This document shows positions 1 to 9,115 of a stretch of 64,000 nucleotides of DNA, one piece after another; the stretch's first letter is position 1; each line of letters opens with the position of its first letter. The position numbers were made by a program, and so were the translations under genes. Below the pieces are notes generated by a model. That model saw nothing but the letters and a program-made list of their open reading frames with translations, searched no databases and was not told the DNA's origin. The stretch lies in the NCBI RefSeq assembly GCF_014698475.1, contig NZ_JACJTB010000019.1:1-64000 (forward strand), in the 5' to 3' direction. This DNA is from Nostoc spongiaeforme FACHB-130 (GTDB lineage: Bacteria > Cyanobacteriota > Cyanobacteriia > Cyanobacteriales > Nostocaceae).

Positions 1-156
1 CAGCATGACTGGCTCACTTTGGAATGTATGTTTTTTTCTCTTGTTTCTTTTTTCTTTACTTCCTCTGCTTCATTTTTTGCTCCCGATCGCTTGACTTTTA
101 AGACAGTCGCTACTTATTTATCATTAATATGGAAACACGGAATTATTGAAATTTTT

Positions 157-1410
157 ATGATTAAAATCCTCCACCTTTCAGATATCCACATGGGAAGCGG
201 TTTTTCCCACGGTCGAATTAACCCGGCGACTGGGTTAAACACGCGGTTAGAGGATTTTGTACAGACTTTATCCCTGTGCATCGATCGCGCATTGACAGAT
301 CCTGTAGATTTGGTAATCTTTGGTGGTGATGCCTTTCCTGATGCGACACCGCCGCCGTATGTACAAGAAGCTTTTGCGAGTCAATTTCGTCGGCTGGTAG
401 ATGCTAATATCCCGACAGTATTGTTGGTAGGAAATCATGACCAACATTCCCAAGGTTTAGGAGGCGCAAGCTTAAATATTTATCGAACTTTGGGTGTACC
501 GGGGTTTGTGGTGGGTGACACATTAACAACTCATCACATCCAAACTCGTAACGGTAAAGTGCAAGTCATTACTCTTCCTTGGTTGACTCGTTCAACATTA
601 ATGACGCGCCAAGAAACGGAAGGTTTATCGTTATCAGAAGTCAACGAGTTATTAACCCAAAGGTTACAAGTTGTGATTGAAGGGGAAATTCGTTGCCTTG
701 ACCCAGACGCGCCGACTATATTATTAGCGCACTTAATGGCGGATAATGCAACTTTAGGCGCAGAACGTTTGTTAGCGGTGGGTAAAGGTTTTACTTTGCC
801 TTTATCTTTGCTGACGCGACCTTGTTTTGATTATGTAGCTTTGGGACACGTCCACAAACACCAAAATTTAAATAAACATAACAACCCGCCAGTGATTTAT
901 CCGGGGAGTATTGAACGGGTAGATTTTAGTGAAGAAAAAGAAGACAAAGGTTATGTAATGATTGAACTGGAACGGGGAAATACCAGTTGGGAATTTTGTC
1001 CCTTACCTGTTCGCAGTTTCCGCACCATTGAAGTAGATATATCTAAAGCCGAAGATCCCCAGGGGGCGATTTTGAAAGCGATCGCCAAATATGATATTCA
1101 AGATGCAGTAGTGCGATTAATTTACAAACTCCGTTCCGAACAGTTAGATGTTATTGAAAATGCTGCCTTACACACAGCCTTAAAATCAGCCCACACCTAC
1201 ACCATTCAACCAGAATTACTCAGTCAATTAGCTCGTCCCCGTGTTCCCGAATTGAGTGCGAGTAACAGCATCGACCCGATGGAAGCCTTGAAAACTTACT
1301 TAAATAATCGTGAAGACCTCAAGGAAATCGCCGCAAGTATGCTAGAAGCGGCAGAAAAATTACTATCTGATGATGTGGAAATTTGGTTAGAAACTGCTAC
1401 ATCTGATTAA
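157..1410 (+). CDS. sbcD: SbcD-like exonuclease subunit (Mre11-type metallophosphoesterase)
   Basis: A 417-residue protein with the calcineurin-like phosphoesterase motifs of SbcD/Mre11: DIH near residues 9-11, GGD at 56-58, GNHD at 92-95 and GHVHKH near 230. These bind two metal ions. SbcD pairs with the SbcC ATPase to open hairpins and trim double-strand DNA ends, but no sbcC lies in this window. The reading frame stays open upstream to about position 19. I start at the ATG at 157 because the residues before it are hydrophobic and unlike the family, while MIKILHLSDIH is the classic SbcD N-terminus. The C-terminal part (from about residue 285) fits the SbcD capping domain. Confidence 0.88.
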   Translation: MIKILHLSDIHMGSGFSHGRINPATGLNTRLEDFVQTLSLCIDRALTDPVDLVIFGGDAFPDATPPPYVQEAFASQFRRLVDANIPTVLLVGNHDQHSQGLGGASLNIYRTLGVPGFVVGDTLTTHHIQTRNGKVQVITLPWLTRSTLMTRQETEGLSLSEVNELLTQRLQVVIEGEIRCLDPDAPTILLAHLMADNATLGAERLLAVGKGFTLPLSLLTRPCFDYVALGHVHKHQNLNKHNNPPVIYPGSIERVDFSEEKEDKGYVMIELERGNTSWEFCPLPVRSFRTIEVDISKAEDPQGAILKAIAKYDIQDAVVRLIYKLRSEQLDVIENAALHTALKSAHTYTIQPELLSQLARPRVPELSASNSIDPMEALKTYLNNREDLKEIAASMLEAAEKLLSDDVEIWLETATSD

Positions 1411-1526
1411 TCAAGCCTGGTGCAAGATAGATAGCTGTTTCCATTCTAGTGAGGGAAAAGCAAGAATAATTAACCGCAGATAGAAACAGATAAATTTGTA
1501 CCTCATTAGACTAGGAAACGCTATCA

Positions 1527-2462
1527 CTAAATAAAATTTGTTTCCTGTAAAAATTTCAAAATTTCTGTATTAATCACTTTAGCTGAACCTGTAGAAGCAT
1601 CATGATAACAATCAGTCAAGATGTGAAATTTAGAATTAGCAATACATTGATGAAGCTTTTCACCATGACTAGCCGGAAACCAACTGTCTTTATCACCCCA
1701 TAAAATTAGTGTGGGACACTCAATATTGGATAACTTGCTTTGAATTCTTGTGAGCATGTTAGATTTATTGCTTTGCAAGTTTTCAATTTCTCGCGCCGCT
1801 AGTTGTAAATCTTCGGCAACTTTTACCAATGTACCGGGAATTTCTGTAAAAGGATAAGTAATCCAATACACATCTTCCTGTGACAAAATTGATGGGTCAA
1901 ATAGAACTCTCCGGCGTTCAATTGCCATAACTTCTCTGACGAGTGGAGCAGCAAAATAAGCTAACCGCAAAGAGTCTATTGCTTGCAAAACTTCGATGGG
2001 TGTGTGAGCTAAAATCGACATTGCCCAATGCGGTAAGCGGTCAGCAAAAATTGGCACATTAACTACTATTAACCGCGCGATTAATTCTGGTTTTTCCTGT
2101 GCTAACGCTAAAGCAACTAAACCACCCAAAGACTCGGCAACCACAACCGCAGGCTCATCACATAATTCTTGAATAATCCGCTCTAATTCAATTACTTGAT
2201 GACCGTCATGTTCTCGACGTAGACAAGGTTTTTCGGAAAATCCAAAGCCTTTGGCATCAAAACAAATTACCCGAAAATATTTTGATAATGGTTCAACACT
2301 ATAACGCCAGTTATAGCTCCAACTGCCCATACCGTGCATTAAAATTAAAGGTTTACCTGTACCTTTTTCTCCATAGGCAATCTGCACAGGATAGCCTTGA
2401 GCATCAGTAATAATGAGGTTTTGTCTACCTTGAGGAAAAGTTTCTTGCCACCAATCTTTCAT
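1527..2462 (-). CDS. alpha/beta-hydrolase fold protein
   Basis: A 311-residue alpha/beta hydrolase. The oxyanion segment HGMGSWSYNW is at about 43-52, the nucleophile elbow AESLGG places Ser111, and Asp257 (GDKD) and His287 complete a catalytic triad. The substrate cannot be read from sequence; relatives include esterases, haloalkane dehalogenases and C-C hydrolases. It follows the DUF4112 gene on the same strand with only 9 bases between them, so the two probably form an operon. Confidence 0.85.
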   Translation of the reverse strand: MKDWWQETFPQGRQNLIITDAQGYPVQIAYGEKGTGKPLILMHGMGSWSYNWRYSVEPLSKYFRVICFDAKGFGFSEKPCLRREHDGHQVIELERIIQELCDEPAVVVAESLGGLVALALAQEKPELIARLIVVNVPIFADRLPHWAMSILAHTPIEVLQAIDSLRLAYFAAPLVREVMAIERRRVLFDPSILSQEDVYWITYPFTEIPGTLVKVAEDLQLAAREIENLQSNKSNMLTRIQSKLSNIECPTLILWGDKDSWFPASHGEKLHQCIANSKFHILTDCYHDASTGSAKVINTEILKFLQETNFI

Positions 2463-2471
2463 GCTTTTACA

Positions 2472-2978
2472 CTAACCACCAGTTAATAGTCGCCACAAAA
2501 TGCTAATTAATAATATTGGGATTGTGATTAAAACAATGCCTAGCAATAATAAGCCAACTAAAACAACTAGCACAAACCCAGTATCAGCTTTTTTTGTACT
2601 GCCAGGAATTTTTAAGTGTTCTTCTAACAGCTTGAGATTATATTCATTCGACTTCCAAGCAAAATCAAATAAGTCTCCGGCTACAGGTAAACTGCCTACC
2701 AAACTATCAATTATGATATTCAAAATCATTCTGCCCAAAGTTGCTTTAGACGCACCTAATCTGGCAGCTTCTAAAATGATGTAACTGGAAAATATCAATC
2801 CCACAACATCACCACCAACAGGTAACAGCCCTAATAATGGATCTAAACCGACACTCACATCTGTACCAGGAATAGTGATGGCTTTGTCCATTACGCGACT
2901 CAACTGGCGCAGTCGCCTCAAGGAAGGTGCTTTAGCGTCAGGATCAATATGAGAAAACCGTGGGGAAGAATCAGGCAT
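2472..2978 (-). CDS. DUF4112 membrane protein
   Basis: A 168-residue protein of the DUF4112 family. The family signature appears as two related hydrophobic hairpins, DPLLGLLPVGGDVVG near 46-60 and the similar IDSLVGSLPVAGDLFDF near 90-106, followed by a strongly hydrophobic C-terminal segment (about 134-163) that is probably transmembrane. Function is unknown. It is the first gene of a likely two-gene operon with the hydrolase at 1527-2462. Confidence 0.8.
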   Translation of the reverse strand: MPDSSPRFSHIDPDAKAPSLRRLRQLSRVMDKAITIPGTDVSVGLDPLLGLLPVGGDVVGLIFSSYIILEAARLGASKATLGRMILNIIIDSLVGSLPVAGDLFDFAWKSNEYNLKLLEEHLKIPGSTKKADTGFVLVVLVGLLLLGIVLITIPILLISILWRLLTGG

Positions 2979-3106
2979 TCAAGCGATCGCTTCTTTGAAG
3001 TGGGAACCGTTCAACATTGTACTGCTGCTTGGTAATTTGACAAGGGTTTGTCCTAATACTTAATTTAGAGTGCTGAGTATGCAGTTATATTTGCATCTTG
3101 CACCTA

Positions 3107-3247
3107 GCGACTGAAGTCGCCGCTACACAGACAAAACCCGCACTTCAACAAGCTCATTGACTTCCTCTGCGGGGTCAAAACCCTTGTTTTTACGATAGTC
3201 CGCGCAGGCGGACTTTGTTTTTATAGCCGCGAATTCCATTCGTCGGG
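3107..3247. repeat. fold-back interspersed repeat, copy 1
   Basis: About 140 bases that start GCGACTGAAGTCGC and end with CGAATTCCATTCG, with partly complementary arms (CTACACAGACAAAACCC). A related copy lies at 5007-5125. Both sit between genes. They look like non-coding fold-back repeats of the kind scattered through Nostocales genomes. Confidence 0.6.
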
Positions 3248-3272
3248 GCTAAGTGAAAGATACGTGTATAGA

Positions 3273-4196
3273 TTATTTTTCTGCTCCCTTGCTTTCCTGC
3301 GCCTTTGCTTCCTGACTCCCTATCTTTTGATAGCGCATATCTTCGCCGACAATCACGTTTAGTTGATTTCCAATGAGTAACACAGCTGCGCTCATCCACA
3401 GCCACAACATTAAAACAATCACAGTCCCGACTGCGCCATAAACTTTATTGTAATTACCAAAATTAGTGACATAAAGCCGGAATAGTGACGATAGTATTGC
3501 CCAAAAAATTGCTGCTAAACTTGCCCCTGGCATAATTGGTGTACCAAAATTCCAGACACTAGGGCCATAGCGATACACAAAACTAAAGGCGGTAGCAACA
3601 ATACTTAAACTCACAGGCCAGCGTAATAACTGCCAAAGGTGCTGCAAGAATAATAAAGAACTATGCTCATAGACGGCTATTTTTAATAGTAGGTCACTGA
3701 CAAAAACTAAAAACGAAGCCAACATCAACAGTACTATTGTACCAATTGTTAAGCCCAATGAAATCAGTTTAGATTGCCAGAAAGGACGGCTTTTTTGTGG
3801 CGGAGTTTGATGGATTTGATCAAATGCTGTCATGGCTGTACTGATAGCACCAGAAGCAGTCCAAAGCGCGATCGCAAAGCTGAGAGAAAACAAACTACTA
3901 TTTTTAGAGTGGGCAATTTCCCGGCTGGCAAAGTCACGAATCAAAATCATCGCTTCTTCTGGCGCAACTTGACTCAATAAAGCCGCCATCTGTCTAAAAG
4001 TATCTTGTAACGATTCTGCCAACAAACCAATCGCTGTCAGTACAGCCAAAATAGCCGGAAACAACGATAACATGGCATTAAAGGCAATTTCAGCAGCAAG
4101 TCCTAGTAGTCGTCGTTCGATTGTCCGAGCAAAGGTTTTTTTGAGAATGCGCCAATTCAGATGGCGAAAAAAACGGACAAAACGCGGCTTTGGCAT
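3273..4196 (-). CDS. YihY/BrkB-family inner membrane protein
   Basis: A 307-residue protein with about six transmembrane segments. It carries the YihY/BrkB family features AAEIAFNAMLSLFPA near 33-47, the central hydrophobic hairpins, and a C-terminal segment GAVGTVIVLMLWLWMSAAVLLIGNQLN. The old name ribonuclease BN is a misassignment for this family, whose function is still unsettled. It is flanked by repeats, with no obvious operon partner. Confidence 0.85.
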   Translation of the reverse strand: MPKPRFVRFFRHLNWRILKKTFARTIERRLLGLAAEIAFNAMLSLFPAILAVLTAIGLLAESLQDTFRQMAALLSQVAPEEAMILIRDFASREIAHSKNSSLFSLSFAIALWTASGAISTAMTAFDQIHQTPPQKSRPFWQSKLISLGLTIGTIVLLMLASFLVFVSDLLLKIAVYEHSSLLFLQHLWQLLRWPVSLSIVATAFSFVYRYGPSVWNFGTPIMPGASLAAIFWAILSSLFRLYVTNFGNYNKVYGAVGTVIVLMLWLWMSAAVLLIGNQLNVIVGEDMRYQKIGSQEAKAQESKGAEK

Positions 4197-4377
4197 AACT
4201 AGGTATTAAGTCTTCACAAGCACAATGCCACAATAACTTATCTAGTGCCATCGGTAAATTAGGACTTACGCAAAAAACCAAAAAGTAAGGTTTGACAGCA
4301 GGGTGTATGGGTATGAGGATGTACTTCAACAAGGCAATTGAGGGAATACTCAAAATTAGTAGTATGACCTTTCAACA

Positions 4378-4929
4378 ATGTCACATTTACCATTAACTGT
4401 TCGTATATGGGCTGCAATTTGCCATCTTAACGCATTTATTTGGATACCTTTTTTGTTTTTCCAATACACATTGCATAATGCTTTACTTCAGCTTGCGCCA
4501 CTTCCGCCAGGAGTCTCTATCTGTCTTGTAAGACCACACGCAATTTGTAATGCTGAAGTTCGGTATATGCTTTTTGTTGTGATGTTAATTCAATTAACTT
4601 GCGTTTGTTGCCTTCCTTTTATTAGTGTGGTAGTCACATTATTTTTATGGAAAATTAAGAAAAATACTGATTTTTTCATATATCAGCATGGTAAAGAAGC
4701 TCTAAAATTTCAACTAGAGTTGGCATATATTATGATTATTTTGCATGTTATTTGTATATTGATATTGATGATATTAAATTCACTAACAGCAGGAGGTTTA
4801 CTGGTAATAATGATATTAGATGTTTATGTGTTTCCAATCTTAGTAATATTACAATCATTAAAAGCTGTATTCTGCTCGTTTAAGGCATTGAATGGAGGTT
4901 TTATTCGTTATAATGACATAGTAAAATGA
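4378..4929 (+). CDS. DUF4870-like membrane protein
   Basis: A 183-residue membrane protein with about four hydrophobic segments. Features of the DUF4870 (Tic20-like) family are visible: RIWAAICHLNAFIW at the N-terminus, then LFLWKIKKNTDFFIYQHGKEALKFQ in the middle. The loop between the first two helices (about residues 38-62) is longer than usual. Base composition is AT-rich. It stands alone between repeats, and its function is unknown. Confidence 0.65.
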   Translation: MSHLPLTVRIWAAICHLNAFIWIPFLFFQYTLHNALLQLAPLPPGVSICLVRPHAICNAEVRYMLFVVMLIQLTCVCCLPFISVVVTLFLWKIKKNTDFFIYQHGKEALKFQLELAYIMIILHVICILILMILNSLTAGGLLVIMILDVYVFPILVILQSLKAVFCSFKALNGGFIRYNDIVK

Positions 4930-5006
4930 GAATAGTATAGCATTCCTATTTGATATGTGAACCACAGAGACAAGGGAGACAAGTTAGAGTTTGTTTGAAA
5001 AGTATT

Positions 5007-5125
5007 GGGCGAATAGAATTCGCTACTATACAAGCAAAGTCCACCTACGTGGACTAACACAAAATCAAGGTTTTCAAACCCACGTAGGTGGGTTTTGTCT
5101 GTGTAGCCGCGATTTCCAATCGCCC
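5007..5125. repeat. fold-back interspersed repeat, copy 2
   Basis: Starts GGGCGAATAGAATTCGC and ends GCGATTTCCAATCGCCC. Inside, CACGTAGGTGGG partly mirrors the CCACCTACGTGG before it. It shares the GTTTTGTCTGTGTAGCCGCG block with the repeat at 3107-3247. Confidence 0.6.
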
Positions 5126-5227
5126 AGTGAGTAATAATTTAGACTTTCCAAACATCCTCTTAGGCGTAAGCCGTAACGCACCGAAAACTTTGCGGTAGAT
5201 GCGTTATGCTGTCGCTAACACATCCTA

Positions 5228-5316
5228 CTACTTACGCAAAATTATGAAAAAACGAACCGCAAAGGACGCAAAGAACACGAAGTTATAAGAGTTTTAGAGA
5301 GTTATTGCGTAAGTCC
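5228..5316. repeat. MITE-like repeat with ACTTACGCA-type ends
   Basis: An 89-base repeat ending TGCGTAAGTCC, with a degenerate left end (CTTACGCA). Its interior (AACGAACCGCAAAGGACGCAA and onward) closely matches, in the opposite orientation, the insertion at 31799-31887 inside the rtcB intron. No ORF is present, so any mobility would need an enzyme supplied elsewhere. Confidence 0.65.
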
Positions 5317-5339
5317 TATAGTAATTTGATTTTTTTGAG

Positions 5340-5612
5340 ATGTTTATGAACGGAATAGATTGGTTAAGAACATTACATACAAAGCAAATTCTTACAATTA
5401 AGAATGATTATTCTCAGTATTTTCTTTATTGTGGTTATGTTATCTATAACAATGGTGACTTCCCACCAGGTTCTGGAATTAAGATTACCTATGCAGAGTT
5501 AAAACAGGTATTAAGTGAAAGACCTCACGTACCAAATAAAGCCGAAACTAAACGTATCAGACAGAAAGCGGCAAAGCAAAAAGTCAGGTCATATCAATCT
5601 AGTAAATTCTGA
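5340..5612 (+). CDS. small hypothetical protein
   Basis: A 90-residue protein with no recognised domain. The middle is aromatic-rich (NDYSQYFLYCGYVIYNNGDFPPG) and the tail is strongly basic (ETKRIRQKAAKQKVRSYQSSKF), which suggests nucleic-acid or membrane-surface contact. A second ATG lies two codons in (5346). It sits just after the repeat that ends at 5316. It may be a real small gene or a remnant. Confidence 0.4.
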   Translation: MFMNGIDWLRTLHTKQILTIKNDYSQYFLYCGYVIYNNGDFPPGSGIKITYAELKQVLSERPHVPNKAETKRIRQKAAKQKVRSYQSSKF

Positions 5613-5703
5613 TATCAAATAATAACCGCCAATACTCACGAACAAACACAAATAATCTTCCTTAACTATCTGCATTCATCCGCGTTAATCGGCGGTTAAA
5701 AAT

Positions 5704-6900
5704 TTAATTAACAGTAGACTTAGCAATTACTCCCAACTGCAACCCCGGCGGATAACTACCTTCTTCTTTAATCCGCTTAATTTCTACATCAGTGAATGGA
5801 ATACTTAACTTTTGTGCAACTGCACTCACAATATCACCCCGGTCAATTACGCCAGCTACCGCACCAGCCGGAGATAGTACAGTAATACGTGATAACTGTT
5901 CATTTTCTAGTTTGTTAATTACTTCTGCGATCGCAGTTGATTCGGTGACTGTTGGTATTTCTGTGAGAGGATGAACAATAGTTTGCAGAGTGCGGGTTTC
6001 CCATTCACTTCTTTCGACTAAGCGCAAATCATCAATCGCCACCAGACCGCGATAACGGCCATCCGACGCAGCAAAATAAACTTGTGGTGCAGCACTTTCT
6101 AATAAATATGCGTCAGCAAAGGCGCGTAAACTCTGGTCAGCATCAACTACGCGAAAATCCCGCGTCATCGCACTACTAGCTACCATTTTCAACAAAGTTT
6201 CTTGTAAGGTAGTCACGCGGTCGTAGGTGTTGGCGTTACGAATCCCAAACCAACCAATCATTGCAATCCACAAACCGAGTGCTAATTCTCTTGTAAAGAA
6301 ATCTACCGCAAATCCGAAGGCGATCGCTGCATAACCCAAAATTTGTCCTGATCTTGCAGCCCAGTGTACTGCTTGAAAGCGATCGCCTGTAACTTTCCAT
6401 AGTGCTGCTTTTAATACCTGACCACCATCCAACGGTAAGCCTGGAATCAAGTTAAATAAGGCGACAACCAAGTTAATTCTCGCCAAATCCCCCACCATCA
6501 TACTCAGAGGACTAGTCTCAGGGATGAAAATTGCTACCAGCCGCAATAAGAAAAACAACCCCACACTGACCAAAGGCCCGGCTATGGCTACTTGAAAGGC
6601 CTTACCGGGAGTTTTTGATTCTTCTTCAATTGCGGCAATCCCACCAAACAAAAACAGGGTGATGGAATTAACTTTAATACCTTGCGATCGCGCTGCCAAA
6701 CTGTGACCTAATTCGTGTAACAATACCGAAGCAAATAGCAGCAATGCCATGACTATCCCCGCACTCCAGGCGATGACAGACCCCCATTCTTGGTAAGCCA
6801 CACCAAAATTGAGGGTTGCTAGTCCTAAAATCACAAACCACAAAGGGTCTAAAAACAACGGGATACCAAATAAAGTCCCAATTTTCCAATTTGTTTGCAT
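5704..6900 (-). CDS. site-2 protease family metalloprotease with CBS domains
   Basis: A 398-residue intramembrane metalloprotease. The zinc motif HELGH is at 62-66, and the second motif NLIPGLPLDGG at about 150-160 supplies the third ligand Asp158. Around these are about six transmembrane segments. The C-terminal half (about 245-380) contains a CBS pair, so activity may respond to a nucleotide. It belongs to the S2P/RIP3 group, cutting membrane-anchored regulators. It is a single gene with HIP1-rich DNA upstream. Confidence 0.88.
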   Translation of the reverse strand: MQTNWKIGTLFGIPLFLDPLWFVILGLATLNFGVAYQEWGSVIAWSAGIVMALLLFASVLLHELGHSLAARSQGIKVNSITLFLFGGIAAIEEESKTPGKAFQVAIAGPLVSVGLFFLLRLVAIFIPETSPLSMMVGDLARINLVVALFNLIPGLPLDGGQVLKAALWKVTGDRFQAVHWAARSGQILGYAAIAFGFAVDFFTRELALGLWIAMIGWFGIRNANTYDRVTTLQETLLKMVASSAMTRDFRVVDADQSLRAFADAYLLESAAPQVYFAASDGRYRGLVAIDDLRLVERSEWETRTLQTIVHPLTEIPTVTESTAIAEVINKLENEQLSRITVLSPAGAVAGVIDRGDIVSAVAQKLSIPFTDVEIKRIKEEGSYPPGLQLGVIAKSTVN

Positions 6901-7099
6901 TACATTGTCCTAAATCTACAATCATCCCAGTTCACTTTAGTCACCCACAGGAAATTTCTCAACTCCTCTTGGTGAGAACATGGTTTTATTTACACTAAAT
7001 AATCTACGTATTAAAAATTACATTAAAACAGCGATCGCTCACCATTAATATTTTACAAACATATAGGCGATCGCTCCTGAGAAAGCACAAAATACACGA

Positions 7100-7747
7100 T
7101 TATAAATTGTAGAGATTTTTAAACCATGTGAAAAATATTTGGGCGTTTGGATGTTGAGGATTTAGGACTTTATACTTAATAGCTTGATGTAGTTGTCTAC
7201 CTGGTTCTTCTTGCCATGCCAACCAAGTGTAAATTTTGGCTTTATCAATATAAGAATCTTGAAATGGCGCTCCTTGATTTTTTGCTTCTTGTACTACTTC
7301 CTGAGCATATTGCCAAATCGATTTATCTTCATCTCTAATCAAATAAGCTAAAAACGTTTCTAACATACCACTTATTTGATTATCTGGCATAATCCAAATA
7401 CCAAATTTAATGCCATCTTCTGTGGTGTGTATCAGTCCAGTCTCTGGGAGTTGTTCAGGAATATCAGATATACTAGGCAAACAAGCATTTCTGATACTTT
7501 GCCAACGAGCAGATAAATTTTCATCTGCGTCTATAATTATGCCTAAATGAGTGAGTCCTGATGCTTGTAATTCTGTAGAAATCAGATTTGAATCTATATT
7601 GGGATAACCTTCACAATCTCTAATTAAGACGATTTCTTCCCCTCTTTTTCCCCAAAATATTCCGTTATTTTCGATTAGTTCTGGTATAACTCGTAAGTCA
7701 TCTTTCCCTTCAACTAATAATTTCTTAGGATTATATTTTTTAACCAT
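7100..7747 (-). CDS. TOPRIM-like DUF3226 protein, partner of upstream ATPase
   Basis: A 215-residue protein whose N-terminus has the TOPRIM pattern: LLVEGKDD (Glu13) followed by IIIDADEN (Asp73, Asp75). These acidic residues would bind metal in a nuclease or primase-type fold, and the arrangement matches DUF3226. It starts only 2 bases after the stop of the AAA ATPase (7750-8865), so translation is probably coupled. Paired ATPase plus TOPRIM proteins occur in OLD-type and PARIS-type anti-phage systems. A defence role here is inference. Confidence 0.75.
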   Translation of the reverse strand: MVKKYNPKKLLVEGKDDLRVIPELIENNGIFWGKRGEEIVLIRDCEGYPNIDSNLISTELQASGLTHLGIIIDADENLSARWQSIRNACLPSISDIPEQLPETGLIHTTEDGIKFGIWIMPDNQISGMLETFLAYLIRDEDKSIWQYAQEVVQEAKNQGAPFQDSYIDKAKIYTWLAWQEEPGRQLHQAIKYKVLNPQHPNAQIFFTWFKNLYNL

Positions 7748-7749
7748 GA

Positions 7750-8865
7750 CTAACGAACCTCAATGTCTCTTTCAGCCGCAATGACGATTTGAGGTTCTGT
7801 GAAAACTACACTTGTGTTTTTATCTCGCTCAATTCTGTGGATTCTAATACCCTCTTCAGTTGTATCTTCTTGTTCTGCAATACTAGCTAAACTAGTCCAA
7901 CAATCGCTGTTATGAGTAGTTGCAAAAACTTGCACATTTAATCTTGTAGCTATTTTCCAAATCATTTTCCACATATCAGACATGGCTGTAAAATGGAGTC
8001 CAGTATCAATCTCATCAACAAATAAGTATCCATCTTTAGCACATACTGTAGCTAGTGCAAGTCCTAATATCCGCCAAATACCATCACCCATACTACCAAT
8101 TGGTACACGTTCACCGCTATCAAGGAGTACGAAAAAACCACCCCGTGAATCTAAGGAATATCTTAATTTTTGAGAACTCACTGGAGCAATCCGTTTCATT
8201 TTAGAATCTATGCTACGTAGTGCTTGTTCTACAATTGTTTCTTCAGGTGTTAGTACTATCTGATCAAATAGTTCAATCATCTTTTCTGTTCCCAGGGAAG
8301 ATGATGTGACAAATTGTATTTTTGGGGCTGGATTTTGGTTATCTCTACGCAATTGTCCAGTATGATCTACATGAAGTCCAGTATTAGCTGATAGCGGTAG
8401 CCCCCAACCCCAGTCTTCTTTTCCAAAAGACCACTTAATCCTAAAATATAGTTCTTTTAAGGCTTCTGGCAATTCATCGTATATCAGATTAGGCGATAAA
8501 CCAAATCGCTCTGGTAAAGAAATTTTACGTACTTTTATTGATGCAACAAACTCGTGTTGAATATTGCCATTAATACCTATGATGGAAAATTTACTACCCT
8601 GTTCAATTCTGTGACCATAAAAAAGGTGACGGATATCCAAATCTTGATTTTGCTCACCTTCATCATCAAAATAATATTCACCCCGTCTAATCATTGTCTG
8701 ACGTAGTGGTTCAAGATTATGCTGTGAGCATAAAAGTTGAATGGCTTCTAATATTGATGTTTTACCACTATTATTTTTACCAACAAGCAGGTTTACTCTA
8801 CCAAGCTGCTGAAGTGTAAAAGATTGGAAACCACGAAAATTTTCTATTTTTATCGTCTTCAACAT
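7750..8865 (-). CDS. AAA-family (SMC/RecF-like) ATPase
   Basis: A 371-residue ABC/SMC-like ATPase of the AAA_15/AAA_21 type. The N-terminus MLKTIKIENFRGF leads to Walker A GKNNSGKT at 29-36. The signature region IGSMGDGIWRILGLAL, Walker B YLFVDEIDTGLH and the H-loop ATTHNSD are near the C-terminus. I start at ATG 8865; a TTG seven codons upstream is in frame but leads a weaker N-terminus. It is the first gene of a two-gene unit with the TOPRIM protein. OLD nucleases carry both parts in one chain, whereas here they are separate. Confidence 0.82.
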   Translation of the reverse strand: MLKTIKIENFRGFQSFTLQQLGRVNLLVGKNNSGKTSILEAIQLLCSQHNLEPLRQTMIRRGEYYFDDEGEQNQDLDIRHLFYGHRIEQGSKFSIIGINGNIQHEFVASIKVRKISLPERFGLSPNLIYDELPEALKELYFRIKWSFGKEDWGWGLPLSANTGLHVDHTGQLRRDNQNPAPKIQFVTSSSLGTEKMIELFDQIVLTPEETIVEQALRSIDSKMKRIAPVSSQKLRYSLDSRGGFFVLLDSGERVPIGSMGDGIWRILGLALATVCAKDGYLFVDEIDTGLHFTAMSDMWKMIWKIATRLNVQVFATTHNSDCWTSLASIAEQEDTTEEGIRIHRIERDKNTSVVFTEPQIVIAAERDIEVR

Positions 8866-9115
8866 AATTTTGTTAGCCGACGGCAAGCCTTAGTTAATGA
8901 CTGGTATTAGTATAAACAGTCTTAACACCCCTCAATCTAGCAAAAGGAACAATTGCTGAATTTCATTATGCGATCGCTTATCTCTGTGTATCCCTCACCG
9001 TATGTGATAGCTGTTGTGTACCTTGCACAGCATATACTTCACATTTTACCTGTACCGCATCGCCAAAGATTTGTGGTGCGTTAGGAAGATTTTCCATAAC
9101 GCACCTGAACATTAA

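Noticed and set aside
19-156. N-terminal extension of SbcD
   Set aside because: The extra 46 residues are hydrophobic and unlike the family; the ATG at 157 begins the conserved motif.
8887-9115. Possible small gene on the minus strand reading FGDAVQVKCEVYAVQG
   Set aside because: Short, no start with a ribosome site, and it lies in sequence resembling dispersed repeats.
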